DNA of 64,000 nucleotides from Psychrobacter sp. UBA3483. GTDB lineage: Bacteria; Pseudomonadota; Gammaproteobacteria; Pseudomonadales; Moraxellaceae. Both the position numbers and the translations under genes were made by a program. Below the pieces are notes generated by a model, which was not told where the DNA came from, ran no database searches, and saw only the letters and a list, made by a program, of their open reading frames with translations. Location of the stretch: the NCBI RefSeq assembly GCF_002377905.1, contig NZ_DFQS01000072.1, positions 38,902-102,901 on the forward strand. Reading direction: 5' to 3'. Below are positions 17,217 through 26,981 of the stretch, piece by piece. Each line of letters starts with the position of its first letter. Position 1 is the stretch's first letter.

Positions 17217-17975
17217 ATGACAACCATACTTTTAGCACGTCATGGTCAAGCGTCATTTGGGCAAGAGGATTATGACCAACTCTCAGAGCTTGGTAGTATC
17301 CAGGCGCAAATGCTGGGACAACATTATGCAACGACCCAGCGCCGAATCGATGCAATTTTTAGCGGTAGTTTGGTTAGGCAGCAGGATTCTGCCCGCCATT
17401 TTTGGCAACGTTATCAGTCATCTTTTGGCGAGAGTAACGAAAAACCAAGCATGGCTGCCATCAATTTAGATGAGCCTGATAGCTATGTACTGCCGCAGTT
17501 TGATGAGTTTAATCATAAAGATGTACTGATAAAATCTAATCCTGCTTTTGCTAGCCGTGTGGCAATTGCCGCTGAGATTGCTAAAGCCGAGGTGCCAGTC
17601 ACACGGCTGGCAGAATTGTTTGATGATGCAATGCAGCGTTGGCATGCGGGCGAAAACGACAGTGATTATATCGAAAGCTGGCTACAGTTTAATGAGCGTG
17701 CCAAGCAGGCGCTTGAGCAAGTACGTCAACAAGTTGCTAATTTGCAGTTAGGCGTTGATAGTACGGTTTTGGTGTTTACCTCAGGCGGTATCATCGCTGC
17801 GATAACCGCGCAGTTGTTGCAACAAGGCAGCTCGACCGCGTATCAAATCAATAAAAGCTTGGTTAACACCGGCGTGACATCGCTGACGCTTAAAAATGAA
17901 CGGAGTCGCCTGTTGTCTTTGAACGAATACAGTCATTTATTTTCTGAGGGCAAACGCTTTGTGACTTGGCGCTAA
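17217..17975 (+). CDS. Histidine phosphatase family protein
   Basis: This 252-residue protein of the phosphoglycerate-mutase/SixA superfamily has the catalytic ILLARHGQASFG at the N-terminus and VFTSGGIIAAIT near residue 180. The second histidine expected in many members is replaced there by TSGG, as in several bacterial homologues beside acyl-CoA genes. An in-frame TTG at 17166 exists, but AAGG nine bases before the ATG at 17217 and the alignment of the RHG motif support the shorter form. It follows the kinase by 90 bases and may remove phosphate in the same pathway; the substrate is unknown. Confidence 0.82.
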   Translation: MTTILLARHGQASFGQEDYDQLSELGSIQAQMLGQHYATTQRRIDAIFSGSLVRQQDSARHFWQRYQSSFGESNEKPSMAAINLDEPDSYVLPQFDEFNHKDVLIKSNPAFASRVAIAAEIAKAEVPVTRLAELFDDAMQRWHAGENDSDYIESWLQFNERAKQALEQVRQQVANLQLGVDSTVLVFTSGGIIAAITAQLLQQGSSTAYQINKSLVNTGVTSLTLKNERSRLLSLNEYSHLFSEGKRFVTWR

Positions 17976-18031
17976 AAAAGTAGTAAATGAAATCTTAAAG
18001 CCATAATTAAGAAGCTACTTAAAAACATCAT

Positions 18032-18065
18032 AAAGCGGTTACTGTAGCTAGGTAGCCGCTTTTTA
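18032..18065 (+). terminator. Rho-independent terminator after the phosphatase gene
   Basis: AAAGCGGTTAC and GTAGCCGCTTT pair with one G-T pair around an eight- to ten-base loop, followed by T residues. Confidence 0.78.
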
Positions 18066-18226
18066 TGGTTTTAAAATCAATCATTACCGCGTAAAAGTAG
18101 TTTGATTCTACGCAGCTTTAAGTAGCTTGCGTCTTTGTTTTACACTATAACTGCTAAACTTACTCTATAGATTTACGCTATGATAGACAGTCGACGTCAT
18201 TTATATGAATACCAACAGGATGGTTT

Positions 18227-19096
18227 ATGAAAAATAAATTAATAAACTTAGTGACCAGTAGCGCTAACCACCATAAAAATCAGCTATTTAGTGCCATTCA
18301 GCCGGCGCGCTATCTGAAAGGTTTAAATAAGCAGCAGGTTGGGCGTGGCAAAACGATTTTAATCACTGGCGCAAGCTCAGGATTGGGTGAGGGTATGGCA
18401 AAGTTATTTGCAAAACTTGGTTATAACCTTGCTATTTGTGCTCGCCGTGCGGAGCGTTTAGAGAACCTAAAAACCGAGCTAACGGCTCAGTATTCTGATA
18501 TTCGTATTGAATATCGCGTCTTAGATGTCAGTGATTACGATGCGATATTCGACGTATTTGATGCGTTCGCAGCGGATTTTGGTCATATCGATCGCGTGGT
18601 AGTCAATGCTGGCGTTGGCGATAGCCGCCGGATTGGCAAAGGGCGCTTTGATACCAATCGCAAAACCGTAGAGATCAACTTCATCTCAGCGCTTGCGCAA
18701 TGTGAAGCAGCGATGAATATCTTCCGGGCCCAAAATAGCGGTCATCTGGTGGTGATATCAAGTATGTCAGCGATGCGCGGCTTACCTAAGCATTTAACCG
18801 CTTATGGCGCAAGTAAAGCAGGTTTGGCGCATCTAGCGGAAGGTATCCGGGCGGATATGTTATTGACCAAATTGCCGATTAAAGTGTCGACTATTTATCC
18901 AGGTTATGTGCGCACGGAAATCAATGAAAATGCCAAACCTTTGCCGTTTGAAGTGGATGCCGAAACAGGTACTAAAGCCATTGTTGCGGCGATTGAGGTG
19001 GAAGTAGACGAAGCTTGCGTACCAAGCCTACCTTGGTCAATTGTCGGTCAAGCAATGAAGCATTTGCCATTACAAGTGGTCAATAGAGTTAGCTGA
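18227..19096 (+). CDS. SDR-family oxidoreductase
   Basis: A classical short-chain dehydrogenase of 289 residues. After a 40-residue N-terminal extension comes the nucleotide motif TGASSGLGEG, then VNAGVGD, the catalytic serine in VISSMSAM and YGASK (Tyr-x3-Lys). STIYPGYVRTEIN is typical of the SDR lipid-side enzymes. AGGA seven bases before the ATG supports the start. It is the last gene of the plus-strand group with the dehydrogenase and kinase, facing fadD. It could oxidise a 3-hydroxyacyl intermediate, but the family is too broad to be sure. Confidence 0.88.
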   Translation: MKNKLINLVTSSANHHKNQLFSAIQPARYLKGLNKQQVGRGKTILITGASSGLGEGMAKLFAKLGYNLAICARRAERLENLKTELTAQYSDIRIEYRVLDVSDYDAIFDVFDAFAADFGHIDRVVVNAGVGDSRRIGKGRFDTNRKTVEINFISALAQCEAAMNIFRAQNSGHLVVISSMSAMRGLPKHLTAYGASKAGLAHLAEGIRADMLLTKLPIKVSTIYPGYVRTEINENAKPLPFEVDAETGTKAIVAAIEVEVDEACVPSLPWSIVGQAMKHLPLQVVNRVS

Positions 19097-19151
19097 TAGC
19101 GGGTACTTTATTACCGATGTCAGAAATAAAAAAAGAATGAAAACAACAAGA

Positions 19152-19186
19152 AGCCCGCTATATAAAATATAGCGGGCTTTTATTTT
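19152..19186. terminator. Bidirectional terminator between SDR and fadD
   Basis: AAGCCCGCTATA and TATAGCGGGCTT form a perfect stem with a short loop and flanking A and T runs. It serves the convergent SDR and fadD genes. Confidence 0.88.
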
Positions 19187-19210
19187 TTTGCAACTTTAGA
19201 GGTTTAAATA

Positions 19211-20911
19211 CTACAGTGTTTGCGGATTATCTGACATATGTTTTTCACGCAGTTTTTGGCGTAGTATTTTACCGACATTACTCTTTGGTAGCTCACTGAC
19301 AAACTCGATATGACGCGGGCATTTATAACCGGTCAAGTTATCGATAGCGAATTCTTTGATATCACTTTTAGTGACGTTATTATCGGCAGGGACGATATAT
19401 ATTTTTACCGCCTCGCCTTGATGTTCATCAGGAATGCCGATGACCGCACACTCAATAATCCCTTTACAATCGAGCATGACTGACTCGATTTCATTGGGGA
19501 AGACGTTAAATCCTGAGACCAAAATCATATCTTTTTTGCGATCTAATAATCTAAAGTAGCCTTTTTCATCCATGCTGACGATATCGCCCGTACGAAAATA
19601 ACCCTCTTTGGTAAAATCGCTGCTACTGTCTTTATTAAAGTAACCCGACATGACGTTTGGACCTTTGATACACATCTCACCTGCCTGATTAACGCCTACC
19701 TTTTTACCATCTTCATCGATAACAATAATGTCGACGCTTGGACCAGGAGTGCCAATCGTACCGTTAAATTTGCGGTCGGTGACTATATTATTAGTACCGA
19801 CTGCTACACATTCAGTCATACCCCAACCCTCTAACATAGGGCAGCCAGTCACTTCTAACCAGCGCGCTGCTGTTTGTTCAGTAGCTGCCATACCGCCGGC
19901 TTGCGAGAGACGTAATGAGCTAAAATCTAGGTCTTTAAAGTTTGGCTGATCAAGCAAGCCTTTAAATAAGGTGTTAACCGCTGGGAAAATATGGAACGGC
20001 TGTTTGGATAATGTTTTGATAAATCCAGGCATATCACGTGGATTTGGTACCAAAATAAAGGTATAACCAGAACGCATGCCAAGTAAGCTCAGCATATAAG
20101 CAAAAATATGATACAGCGGTAGCGCCATAACCATATTAATATAGACTTCGTTAATTTCCGAGGTGATAGGTCGGTACCAGGCTTCTGACTGCATCGCTGC
20201 GGCAACGACGTTGCGCTGAGTTAATACCGCGCCTTTAGATAATCCTGTGGTACCACCGGTATATTGCAAAATCGCTTTTTGTGATAAAGATGTTTTTGGT
20301 GCTTGAAACGGTAGGCTTTTACCTTTTTTAAGCACGTCAGGGAATTTGGTAACGTTGTATTTAGGATCGTCAAGATTGTATTTCGGCACTAAGCGTTTGA
20401 CCTGACGGATAACCGTATTAACCAAAATACCTTTGAGACCCATCATGTCGCCCATTTTTGATAGGACAATACGTTTGATGTCCGTCTCTTCGATCACTTG
20501 CTCGAGCGCTTGGGCAAAATTATCCACCACAAAGATAATCTGAGCACCAGAATCATTTAATTGATGGCGCAGCTCACGACCCGTATAGAGCGGATTAATC
20601 GGAGTGCAAACGTAGCCTGCGCGCAAAATACCAATCATCGTTGGTAGATATTGCGGCACGTTTGGCATCATCAGTGCAACCACACTACCTTTAGGAATCC
20701 CTTGGGCTTGTAACCATGCAGCCACGGCAAGAGAGGCTTTATCCACGTCGCCATAGGTGTGCGTGACGCCCATACAAATGGTCATAGGGTGCATACGAAA
20801 GCGATCGAAGCATTCTTCATAAAGGTCTATGAGGCTTTCATACTGATCAGGATTGATGGTTTTAGGTACGTTCGACGGGTATTGAGCAAGCCAAGGTTTA
20901 TCAGTGGTCAT
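19211..20911 (-). CDS. fadD: Long-chain-fatty-acid-CoA ligase, copy 1
   Basis: An ANL-family AMP-forming acyl-CoA synthetase of 566 residues, near the 561 of E. coli FadD. It has the ATP loop YTGGTTGLSKGA, LPLYHIFA, EGWGMTE, FRTGDIV, LLDRKKDMILVSGFNVFP and the C-terminal catalytic lysine in SNVGKILRQKLR. It activates long-chain fatty acids for beta-oxidation at the inner membrane. AAGGA seven bases before ATG supports the start. It is a close paralogue of the next fadD gene upstream, in the same direction but separated by a terminator, so the two are likely expressed separately. Confidence 0.94.
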   Translation of the reverse strand: MTTDKPWLAQYPSNVPKTINPDQYESLIDLYEECFDRFRMHPMTICMGVTHTYGDVDKASLAVAAWLQAQGIPKGSVVALMMPNVPQYLPTMIGILRAGYVCTPINPLYTGRELRHQLNDSGAQIIFVVDNFAQALEQVIEETDIKRIVLSKMGDMMGLKGILVNTVIRQVKRLVPKYNLDDPKYNVTKFPDVLKKGKSLPFQAPKTSLSQKAILQYTGGTTGLSKGAVLTQRNVVAAAMQSEAWYRPITSEINEVYINMVMALPLYHIFAYMLSLLGMRSGYTFILVPNPRDMPGFIKTLSKQPFHIFPAVNTLFKGLLDQPNFKDLDFSSLRLSQAGGMAATEQTAARWLEVTGCPMLEGWGMTECVAVGTNNIVTDRKFNGTIGTPGPSVDIIVIDEDGKKVGVNQAGEMCIKGPNVMSGYFNKDSSSDFTKEGYFRTGDIVSMDEKGYFRLLDRKKDMILVSGFNVFPNEIESVMLDCKGIIECAVIGIPDEHQGEAVKIYIVPADNNVTKSDIKEFAIDNLTGYKCPRHIEFVSELPKSNVGKILRQKLREKHMSDNPQTL

Positions 20912-21522
20912 ACTTAGTGTCCTTAAATTTGTGATAAGTTAAGGTTCTATAAAAAAGTAGTCACATCCCTGTCAACAATACCACCCTTGCTCTACAGAAG
21001 AGCTGTATAGTCCATGGATTGTCGCGTGCTATCCCATTTAATCACATACTGCTAAAATAAGGTGGCCTTTATACAAATGGATTTAATTACAAGATTGTTT
21101 AACTAGAAAGGTACTTAACTACTAGAAACAAGTGCTTAAGTAGACTAAATAGCCAGTTATCGAGGATATTATTAATACTAACTAATAATATAAAATGATA
21201 AACAATAGCGTAACATATTTTGGCGTTACATTAACATAACTGCTATTGAACCCGTTATGGTAATACAGAAACTTATGAGTTTATAGTTAAGGTTGATAAA
21301 AGAATAAAACTATGTTGCAAGTAAAATCCGATGAATGGTGAAAAATATAAGATGAAAGTGTTTTTAGATTAGAATTAGTTAACAATATAAATAATAGCAG
21401 CTAATAGGTGTAAGTCTGCTAGAGGGTTTGCCTAAAAAAACAGTAAGGTAGTAGTAATACTATGACAGTGTGAATATCAACAGTATAAGTAACATCCATA
21501 CTAAAGTTTAATACGCTAAGAT
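20912..21522. other. AT-rich spacer between the two fadD copies
   Basis: About 610 bases with no supported gene on either strand. It is strongly AT-rich and must carry the promoter of fadD copy 1. I saw no clear tRNA, repeat or hairpin apart from the terminator of copy 2 at its right end. Confidence 0.5.
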
Positions 21523-21558
21523 AAAAAAGCGCTCTACCATTTAGCTAGAGCGCTTTTT
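21523..21558 (-). terminator. Terminator of fadD copy 2
   Basis: AAAAAGCGCTCTA and TAGAGCGCTTTTT pair perfectly around a nine-base loop; on the minus strand the T run follows the stem. Confidence 0.86.
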
Positions 21559-21579
21559 GAGCATAGATATTTGCTTTGA

Positions 21580-23277
21580 TTATCGTTGAGGGTTATCGGC
21601 CATATGCTTCTCACGCAGTTTTTGGCGCAATACTTTACCAACGTTACTTTTTGGTAGCTCAGTGACAAACTCGATATAACGTGGACATTTATAGCCGGTT
21701 AAATTGTCTAGAGCAAACTCTTTGATCGAGCTTTTTGTCACGTTATTGTCAGCAGGAATAACGTAGATTTTGACCGCTTCCCCTTGACGCTCATCAGGAA
21801 TACCGATCACCGCGCAATCAAGAATGCCTTCACAATCAAGCATCACGGATTCTACTTCGTTAGGGAAGACGTTAAAACCTGAGACCAAAATCATATCTTT
21901 TTTGCGATCTAATAATCTAAAGTAGCCTTTTTCATCCATACTGACAATATCACCCGTGCGGAAGTAACCGTCTTCAGTAAAGTCTTCGCTACTGTCTCTA
22001 TTCAAATAACCTGAGGTGACATTAGGGCCTTTAACACACATCTCACCAGCCTCATTGACGCCGACGCGATTGCCGTCTTCATCTATGATGATGACATCAA
22101 CGCTAGGGATTGGGACGCCAATGGTGCCGTTAAACTTACGGTCGGTAACAACGTTAGCAGTGCCGACAGCCACGCCCTCAGTCATACCCCAACCTTCAAC
22201 CATGGCGCAACCAGTAACCTCTAACCAGCGTGCTGCCGTCTGTTCGGTCGCTGCCATACCGCCTGCTTGTGAGATACGTAGTGAGCTAAAATCAAGGTCT
22301 TTAAAGTTTGGATTATCAAGCAATCCTTTAAACAACGTATTAACTGCTGGGAAAATATGGAACGGTTGTTTGGATAAGGTTTTGATAAATCCAGGGATAT
22401 CTCGTGGATTGGGTATCAAGATAAAGGTATAACCTGAGCGCATACCCAGTGAGCTTAGCATAAAGGCAAAAATATGATACAGCGGTAGGGCCATGACCAT
22501 ATTGATATAGACTTCGTTAATCTCTGACGTAATAGGGCGCGTCCATGCTTCTGATTGCATGGCTCCTGCGACAATATTACGCTGAGATAAAATCGCACCT
22601 TTAGAAAGTCCGGTTGTACCACCGGTATATTGCAAAAATGCCTTTTGATCTAAAGTCATTTTTGGCTTTTGGAAGGGTAGGTTTTTGCCTTTTTTGAGCA
22701 CATCGGGAAACTTCGTGACTTCGTGCTTAGGGTCGTTTAGTTTGTATTTGGGCACCAGGCGTTTGACTTGACGAATAATGGTATTTACTAAAATACCTTT
22801 GAGGCCCATCATATCGCCCATTTTTGATAAGACGATACGCTTAATTTGCGTCTCATCAATTACTTGCTCGAGTGCTTGAGCGAAATTATCCACCACAAAG
22901 ATAACCTTTGCACCTGAATCATTTAACTGATGGCGCAGTTCACGGCCAGTGTAAAGAGGGTTGACGGGCGTACAGACGTAACCTGCGCGCAAAATACCAA
23001 TCATCGTTGGCAAGTATTGCGGCACGTTTGGCATCATCAGCGCAACCACACTGCCTTGAGGTAGTCCTTGTGCTTGTAGCCAAGCGGCGACGGCAAGAGA
23101 GGCCTTATCAATGTCATCATAGGTATGAGTCACGCCCATACAGATACTCATAGGATGCAGACGAAAGCGGTCAAAACACTCTTCATACAGCTCCACGATG
23201 CTGCCATATCTATCTGGATCGATAGTTTTCGGCACACTCTTAGGATATTGGGCAAGCCAAGGTTTATTCAACGTCAT
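21580..23277 (-). CDS. fadD: Long-chain-fatty-acid-CoA ligase, copy 2
   Basis: A 565-residue ANL-family ligase with the same motifs as copy 1 (YTGGTTGLSKGA, EGWGMTE, FRTGDIV, LLDRKKDMILVSG, SNVGKVLRQKLR). The two proteins align end to end without gaps of note, differing at scattered residues, which indicates tandem duplication followed by divergence. Differences such as CPMLEG/CAMVEG near the acyl tunnel may shift chain-length preference, but that is a guess. AGGA eight bases before ATG supports the start. Confidence 0.94.
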   Translation of the reverse strand: MTLNKPWLAQYPKSVPKTIDPDRYGSIVELYEECFDRFRLHPMSICMGVTHTYDDIDKASLAVAAWLQAQGLPQGSVVALMMPNVPQYLPTMIGILRAGYVCTPVNPLYTGRELRHQLNDSGAKVIFVVDNFAQALEQVIDETQIKRIVLSKMGDMMGLKGILVNTIIRQVKRLVPKYKLNDPKHEVTKFPDVLKKGKNLPFQKPKMTLDQKAFLQYTGGTTGLSKGAILSQRNIVAGAMQSEAWTRPITSEINEVYINMVMALPLYHIFAFMLSSLGMRSGYTFILIPNPRDIPGFIKTLSKQPFHIFPAVNTLFKGLLDNPNFKDLDFSSLRISQAGGMAATEQTAARWLEVTGCAMVEGWGMTEGVAVGTANVVTDRKFNGTIGVPIPSVDVIIIDEDGNRVGVNEAGEMCVKGPNVTSGYLNRDSSEDFTEDGYFRTGDIVSMDEKGYFRLLDRKKDMILVSGFNVFPNEVESVMLDCEGILDCAVIGIPDERQGEAVKIYVIPADNNVTKSSIKEFALDNLTGYKCPRYIEFVTELPKSNVGKVLRQKLREKHMADNPQR

Positions 23278-23580
23278 AGTCAGCGTCCTGGAATTTCAAT
23301 TAAGTTTCTATCGTTAAGCAGTCGTATCCGTGTCAATAAAAAAATCAGCGCTGACGTAAAACAATGGCCGCTGAATTTGACAACATCCTTATCTATTGAC
23401 GGACTACTAAATCTTTTTGCAACTAAAATATAATGTATCGACGATATAATGATACATTTAAGCAATACATTAGCATGAATCTAAGTAAAGACAATATTAG
23501 CATGCGAGTACTGGCCAGTACATATAAAATGTGGATAAATAAGTTTATTCATTATGCAGTTAAAAGATGAACAACGGTCT
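23278..23580. other. Intergenic region, fadD copy 2 / fetB
   Basis: About 300 AT-rich bases with no supported gene. It should hold the promoter of fadD copy 2. I saw no terminator for fetB with a clean T run. Confidence 0.45.
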
Positions 23581-24372
23581 TTATGGTAAGATAAACTGCT
23601 GTTTTTTATTAAAAAATCGTCGATAAATGAGTAAAGCGCTTATCGTACAGCCAAGGGTGCTACTGACGCAGATTAAAAACATAGTTACAATCTGATAACG
23701 CACAGCTTGGGTGGGGTCGGCACCGGCAAGTATTTGCCCAGTCATCATACCTGGTAAGCTGACAATACCGACAACCAGCATCGAGTTTAGGGTAGGCGTC
23801 ATGCCATTGATAATAGCCGCTCGTATTTGTTCATGCACCGCTTCGAATGGTTTGGCAGAAAGGCTTAACATCATCTCGATACGCCCTTGTTGCCTATGGA
23901 TGTTTTCGATAAGCTGATTGCTAGTCAGGGAGATAGCGGTTAAAGAATTGCCGAGTATTAAGCCCAGTATAGGAATGATAAATTGCGGTGTATACCAAGG
24001 TTGCACTTGCAAAATCAGACTAATAGCGATGACCGTAACCAATACTGCTGATGCACTGACAGCGATTAACGTATCAACTAACAGACCTTTATACGTGTGT
24101 TTGACTCGATTTTTGGCAGCGCTACCGGCAATCAAAGTCATGATGGTCAAAATAATTAATACTTCGTACCATTGTTCCCGAGCGAAAATCCATGCCAATA
24201 TCAGGCCGATAAAGCTAAGCTGTATCACCGTACGGACAGCAGCAATGACAAGTGTTTTGGTCAATCTTAGACGTAAAAACCATGACACGACCAGCACGAT
24301 AATAATCAAACTGCTGGCAAGCGCAATATCAGCATAAGTCAGTACGATTTGCATGTTATCTGTATTCATCAC
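23581..24372 (-). CDS. fetB: FetB-like ABC exporter permease (UPF0014)
   Basis: An integral membrane protein of 263 residues with about seven hydrophobic helices. IIPILGLILGNSLTAISL and the long motif region around LVVGIVSLPGMMTGQILAGADP are hallmarks of the FetB/YbbM (UPF0014) family. With FetA it forms an exporter that lowers cytoplasmic iron and raises peroxide resistance in E. coli. The gene lies 23 bases downstream of fetA. The start could be the first or second ATG. Confidence 0.9.
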   Translation of the reverse strand: MMNTDNMQIVLTYADIALASSLIIIVLVVSWFLRLRLTKTLVIAAVRTVIQLSFIGLILAWIFAREQWYEVLIILTIMTLIAGSAAKNRVKHTYKGLLVDTLIAVSASAVLVTVIAISLILQVQPWYTPQFIIPILGLILGNSLTAISLTSNQLIENIHRQQGRIEMMLSLSAKPFEAVHEQIRAAIINGMTPTLNSMLVVGIVSLPGMMTGQILAGADPTQAVRYQIVTMFLICVSSTLGCTISALLIYRRFFNKKQQFILP

Positions 24373-24395
24373 GGGAGCTTGTTATAAAGGCAAGG

Positions 24396-25193
24396 TTAAT
24401 CTACTTTGGTTAAAACGCCGGCATCCATATGCCAATGTTTATCTGCTAATGGCATAATATCCTGCGTGTCATGAGTTACCCACAATAATGTGCGCGTCGG
24501 CTCACGACGTAACCAGTTGATAAGCAAATGCACGAGTTTAGCTGACGTATCGACGTCTAAGGCTGCAGTAGGTTCATCCAATAACAATACTTGCGGGTTT
24601 AATTGCAATAAACGCAGTGTATTGATCAGTTGCCGTTCGCCACCCGACAGAGTGTTGGCGTCTTGTTGTAATAAGTCAGAGGTACGCTCTAAATGCTCAA
24701 GCTGCTCGATATGCCAGTCGATATTAAAGTGCTTTTGTTGATGGCTTGCCAAGCGGTAGGGTAATTGCAAGTTATCAATAACGCTGCCTTCTAGCAATTG
24801 TGGCTGCTGCGCGAGAAGGGCAACCTGCGAGCGCCAATGCATGGGTTCTATTTCATGAATGCTATCACGAGTATCTCTATTTTGCGCATCGCTTTGTAGC
24901 CAAACGTCGCCAGTTGTCATAGGCAGAAGCCCTGCTAGTACGCGCAATAAGACAGACTTACCACTACCAGAAGCGCCCGTCAAAACCGTCACTTGCCCAG
25001 CCAGTAATGTACCACTGGCACCACTTATCAATGCACGGTCGTTAATGGATAGAACATCATTGGACGCTGAACTTCTCTGGAATTTTTCGCGCCATCGGCG
25101 GTAATTAGGGAGCGGAGTCGTGCGCTTGCTATGGACCCAAATATCTTCAAATGCTAGCATAAAAGCCTTATTATCCGTCTTATTGGCGCTCAT
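24396..25193 (-). CDS. fetA: FetA-like ABC transporter ATP-binding protein
   Basis: A 265-residue ABC ATPase with Walker A GASGSGKS, the Q-loop in LLAQQPQLLEG, signature LSGGERQ, Walker B VLLLDEPTAALD and the switch histidine in LWVTHDTQD. An N-terminal extension of about 35 residues precedes the nucleotide domain. Pairing with the UPF0014 permease identifies it as FetA. It is 20 bases downstream of a thioesterase gene in what looks like a three-gene operon. Confidence 0.9.
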   Translation of the reverse strand: MSANKTDNKAFMLAFEDIWVHSKRTTPLPNYRRWREKFQRSSASNDVLSINDRALISGASGTLLAGQVTVLTGASGSGKSVLLRVLAGLLPMTTGDVWLQSDAQNRDTRDSIHEIEPMHWRSQVALLAQQPQLLEGSVIDNLQLPYRLASHQQKHFNIDWHIEQLEHLERTSDLLQQDANTLSGGERQLINTLRLLQLNPQVLLLDEPTAALDVDTSAKLVHLLINWLRREPTRTLLWVTHDTQDIMPLADKHWHMDAGVLTKVD

Positions 25194-25213
25194 AGCCTAT
25201 TCGTTCAATCATT

Positions 25214-25771
25214 TTAATTATTAGCATGTTGTGTGAGTGCTTGCTCAATGCTCTCGCGTAATTTTTGCGGTACACGAATAGGGCGCATGGGTGCGCTATG
25301 ATTGCTTGCAGAGTCTGGCGTGATTTGGTTTTGCACGCAAGCGATAACGATTTTAGCGCGACTTAATAAAGTGGTATTTGCAAGAGGGGTGCGTTTCTGA
25401 GCAATATCCTCTTCATTGGGCGCTGAGCGATGAATGCTTTGATAAAATACAATGCTGGCAGGTTTTAGCTCGACCTTATCAATGCGGACATTGATGACCT
25501 CATCTAATAGAATGGCTTTTTTGTATTGCAAATCTGCTTGGCTGACGACAAAATGCTGAATTTCACCATCATCGGTCTGTAAAAAATAACCATTTAAACC
25601 AAGCTTGGTGAACCAGTCGCGGCGGCAGTTTTCAAAAAACACCAGATGATTGGCATGGTAGACAATGCCGCCTGCATCAGTATGGTTAATATAGACATTG
25701 TAATCAGTAGCAAATAGCGGGGTGGTTATGTGCATCGATGGTGCAGCGGTATTTTTATTCATGGTTGTCAT
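25214..25771 (-). CDS. YbgC-like acyl-CoA thioesterase (hot-dog fold)
   Basis: A 185-residue 4-hydroxybenzoyl-CoA-thioesterase-like protein. YINHTDAGGIVYHANHLVFFENCRRDW carries the catalytic aspartate and HANHL typical of YbgC. A middle insert and a proline-rich tail (PIRVPQKLRE) make it longer than the usual 135 residues. In E. coli ybgC belongs to the tol-pal operon; here it precedes fetAB instead, so it is probably a separate paralogue acting on short acyl-CoA. Confidence 0.85.
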   Translation of the reverse strand: MTTMNKNTAAPSMHITTPLFATDYNVYINHTDAGGIVYHANHLVFFENCRRDWFTKLGLNGYFLQTDDGEIQHFVVSQADLQYKKAILLDEVINVRIDKVELKPASIVFYQSIHRSAPNEEDIAQKRTPLANTTLLSRAKIVIACVQNQITPDSASNHSAPMRPIRVPQKLRESIEQALTQHANN

Positions 25772-26039
25772 TATCGTGTTGCTCAGTAAGTTTGCGCCAT
25801 TAATAGCGTGTAAAGTTTGAGATGTTGATATATAAGGTTATAAAAATAAAAAAGTAATAATGCCTAGATTATTACTCATGATAGCTACTCTATCGTAAGA
25901 GATAAAGGCGCGCAACAGCTAGACTGGTTGATGTCTGTTATGATAGGCCGTTATTTATAATGTCTCACTGCTTGCCTTATTTTATAAAAATACTTGTTAT
26001 AGAAAGATTTTGTTTTAACTCATAATGATAGGATAGTTT

Positions 26040-26864
26040 ATGACCCGTTTTGTTTGTTTTAATATCAATGGTATTCGCGCCCGTCAACATCAGTTGGAGG
26101 CGATAAAAGAGATTATCGACCCCGATGTGATCGGTCTGCAAGAAACCAAAGTACATGATGAGCAGTTCCCCCTTGCCGATGTGGAAGGTTTGGGCTATCA
26201 CGTCGAGTATTTTGGTCAAAAAGCGCATTACGGCGTCGCATTGTTATCTAAAATTGCCCCTATTTTTGTGCAAAAAGGTTTTCCGGGAGAAGATGAAGAG
26301 GCACAAAAGCGCTTTATACATGCCCGCTATGTATTTGACGGTCGCGAAGTGGATGTGCTTAACGGTTATTTTCCGCAAGGCGAGAGTCAAGACCATCCGA
26401 CTAAGTTTCCTATGAAGCGTGCCTATTATGCAGATTTGATAACTTATATTGATACGCTAAAAGCAGAAGGGCGCTCGCTGGTTATCATGGGTGATATGAA
26501 TATTGCCCCAAAAGATATCGATGTTGGTATCGGCGAGGCCAATGCCAAGCGCTGGCTTAAAAATGGAAAAACCTCGTTTTTACCTGAAGAGCGCGAATGG
26601 TATGATAACTTGATGGCGCGAGAGCTGACCGATACTTATCGTCTGCATTATCCAGACAGCACCGAATTATATAGCTGGTTTGATTATCGTAGTCGCGGTT
26701 TCAATGATGATCCTAAGCGCGGGCTGCGTATCGACCACATTTTATGTACGGCAGATTTAATAGAGCACTGCGTTGATGCGGGTATTAGCTATGAGCTACG
26801 CGGCATGGAAAAACCCTCTGATCATGCGCCAATTTGGGCAGCGTTTGATTTAAATAAAGTATAA
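26040..26864 (+). CDS. xthA: Exodeoxyribonuclease III
   Basis: This 274-residue AP endonuclease/3'-exonuclease repairs abasic and oxidised DNA ends. All signatures are present: FNINGIRAR, the metal-binding [39 protein letters not shown] and the catalytic SDHAPIWA at the C-terminus. Length and sequence are close to E. coli XthA. AGGA seven bases before the ATG fixes the start. It stands alone, with argJ 117 bases downstream. Confidence 0.96.
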   Translation: MTRFVCFNINGIRARQHQLEAIKEIIDPDVIGLQETKVHDEQFPLADVEGLGYHVEYFGQKAHYGVALLSKIAPIFVQKGFPGEDEEAQKRFIHARYVFDGREVDVLNGYFPQGESQDHPTKFPMKRAYYADLITYIDTLKAEGRSLVIMGDMNIAPKDIDVGIGEANAKRWLKNGKTSFLPEEREWYDNLMARELTDTYRLHYPDSTELYSWFDYRSRGFNDDPKRGLRIDHILCTADLIEHCVDAGISYELRGMEKPSDHAPIWAAFDLNKV

Positions 26865-26981
26865 TAACTGGCTTGAACCATAGACTTTTAACATCAGATT
26901 TTTAGTACCAGTTTTTCACAACTAAAAATGAATAACCAATAACCAATAAATAATACATCAGCATTGATGAATAAGGATTGA

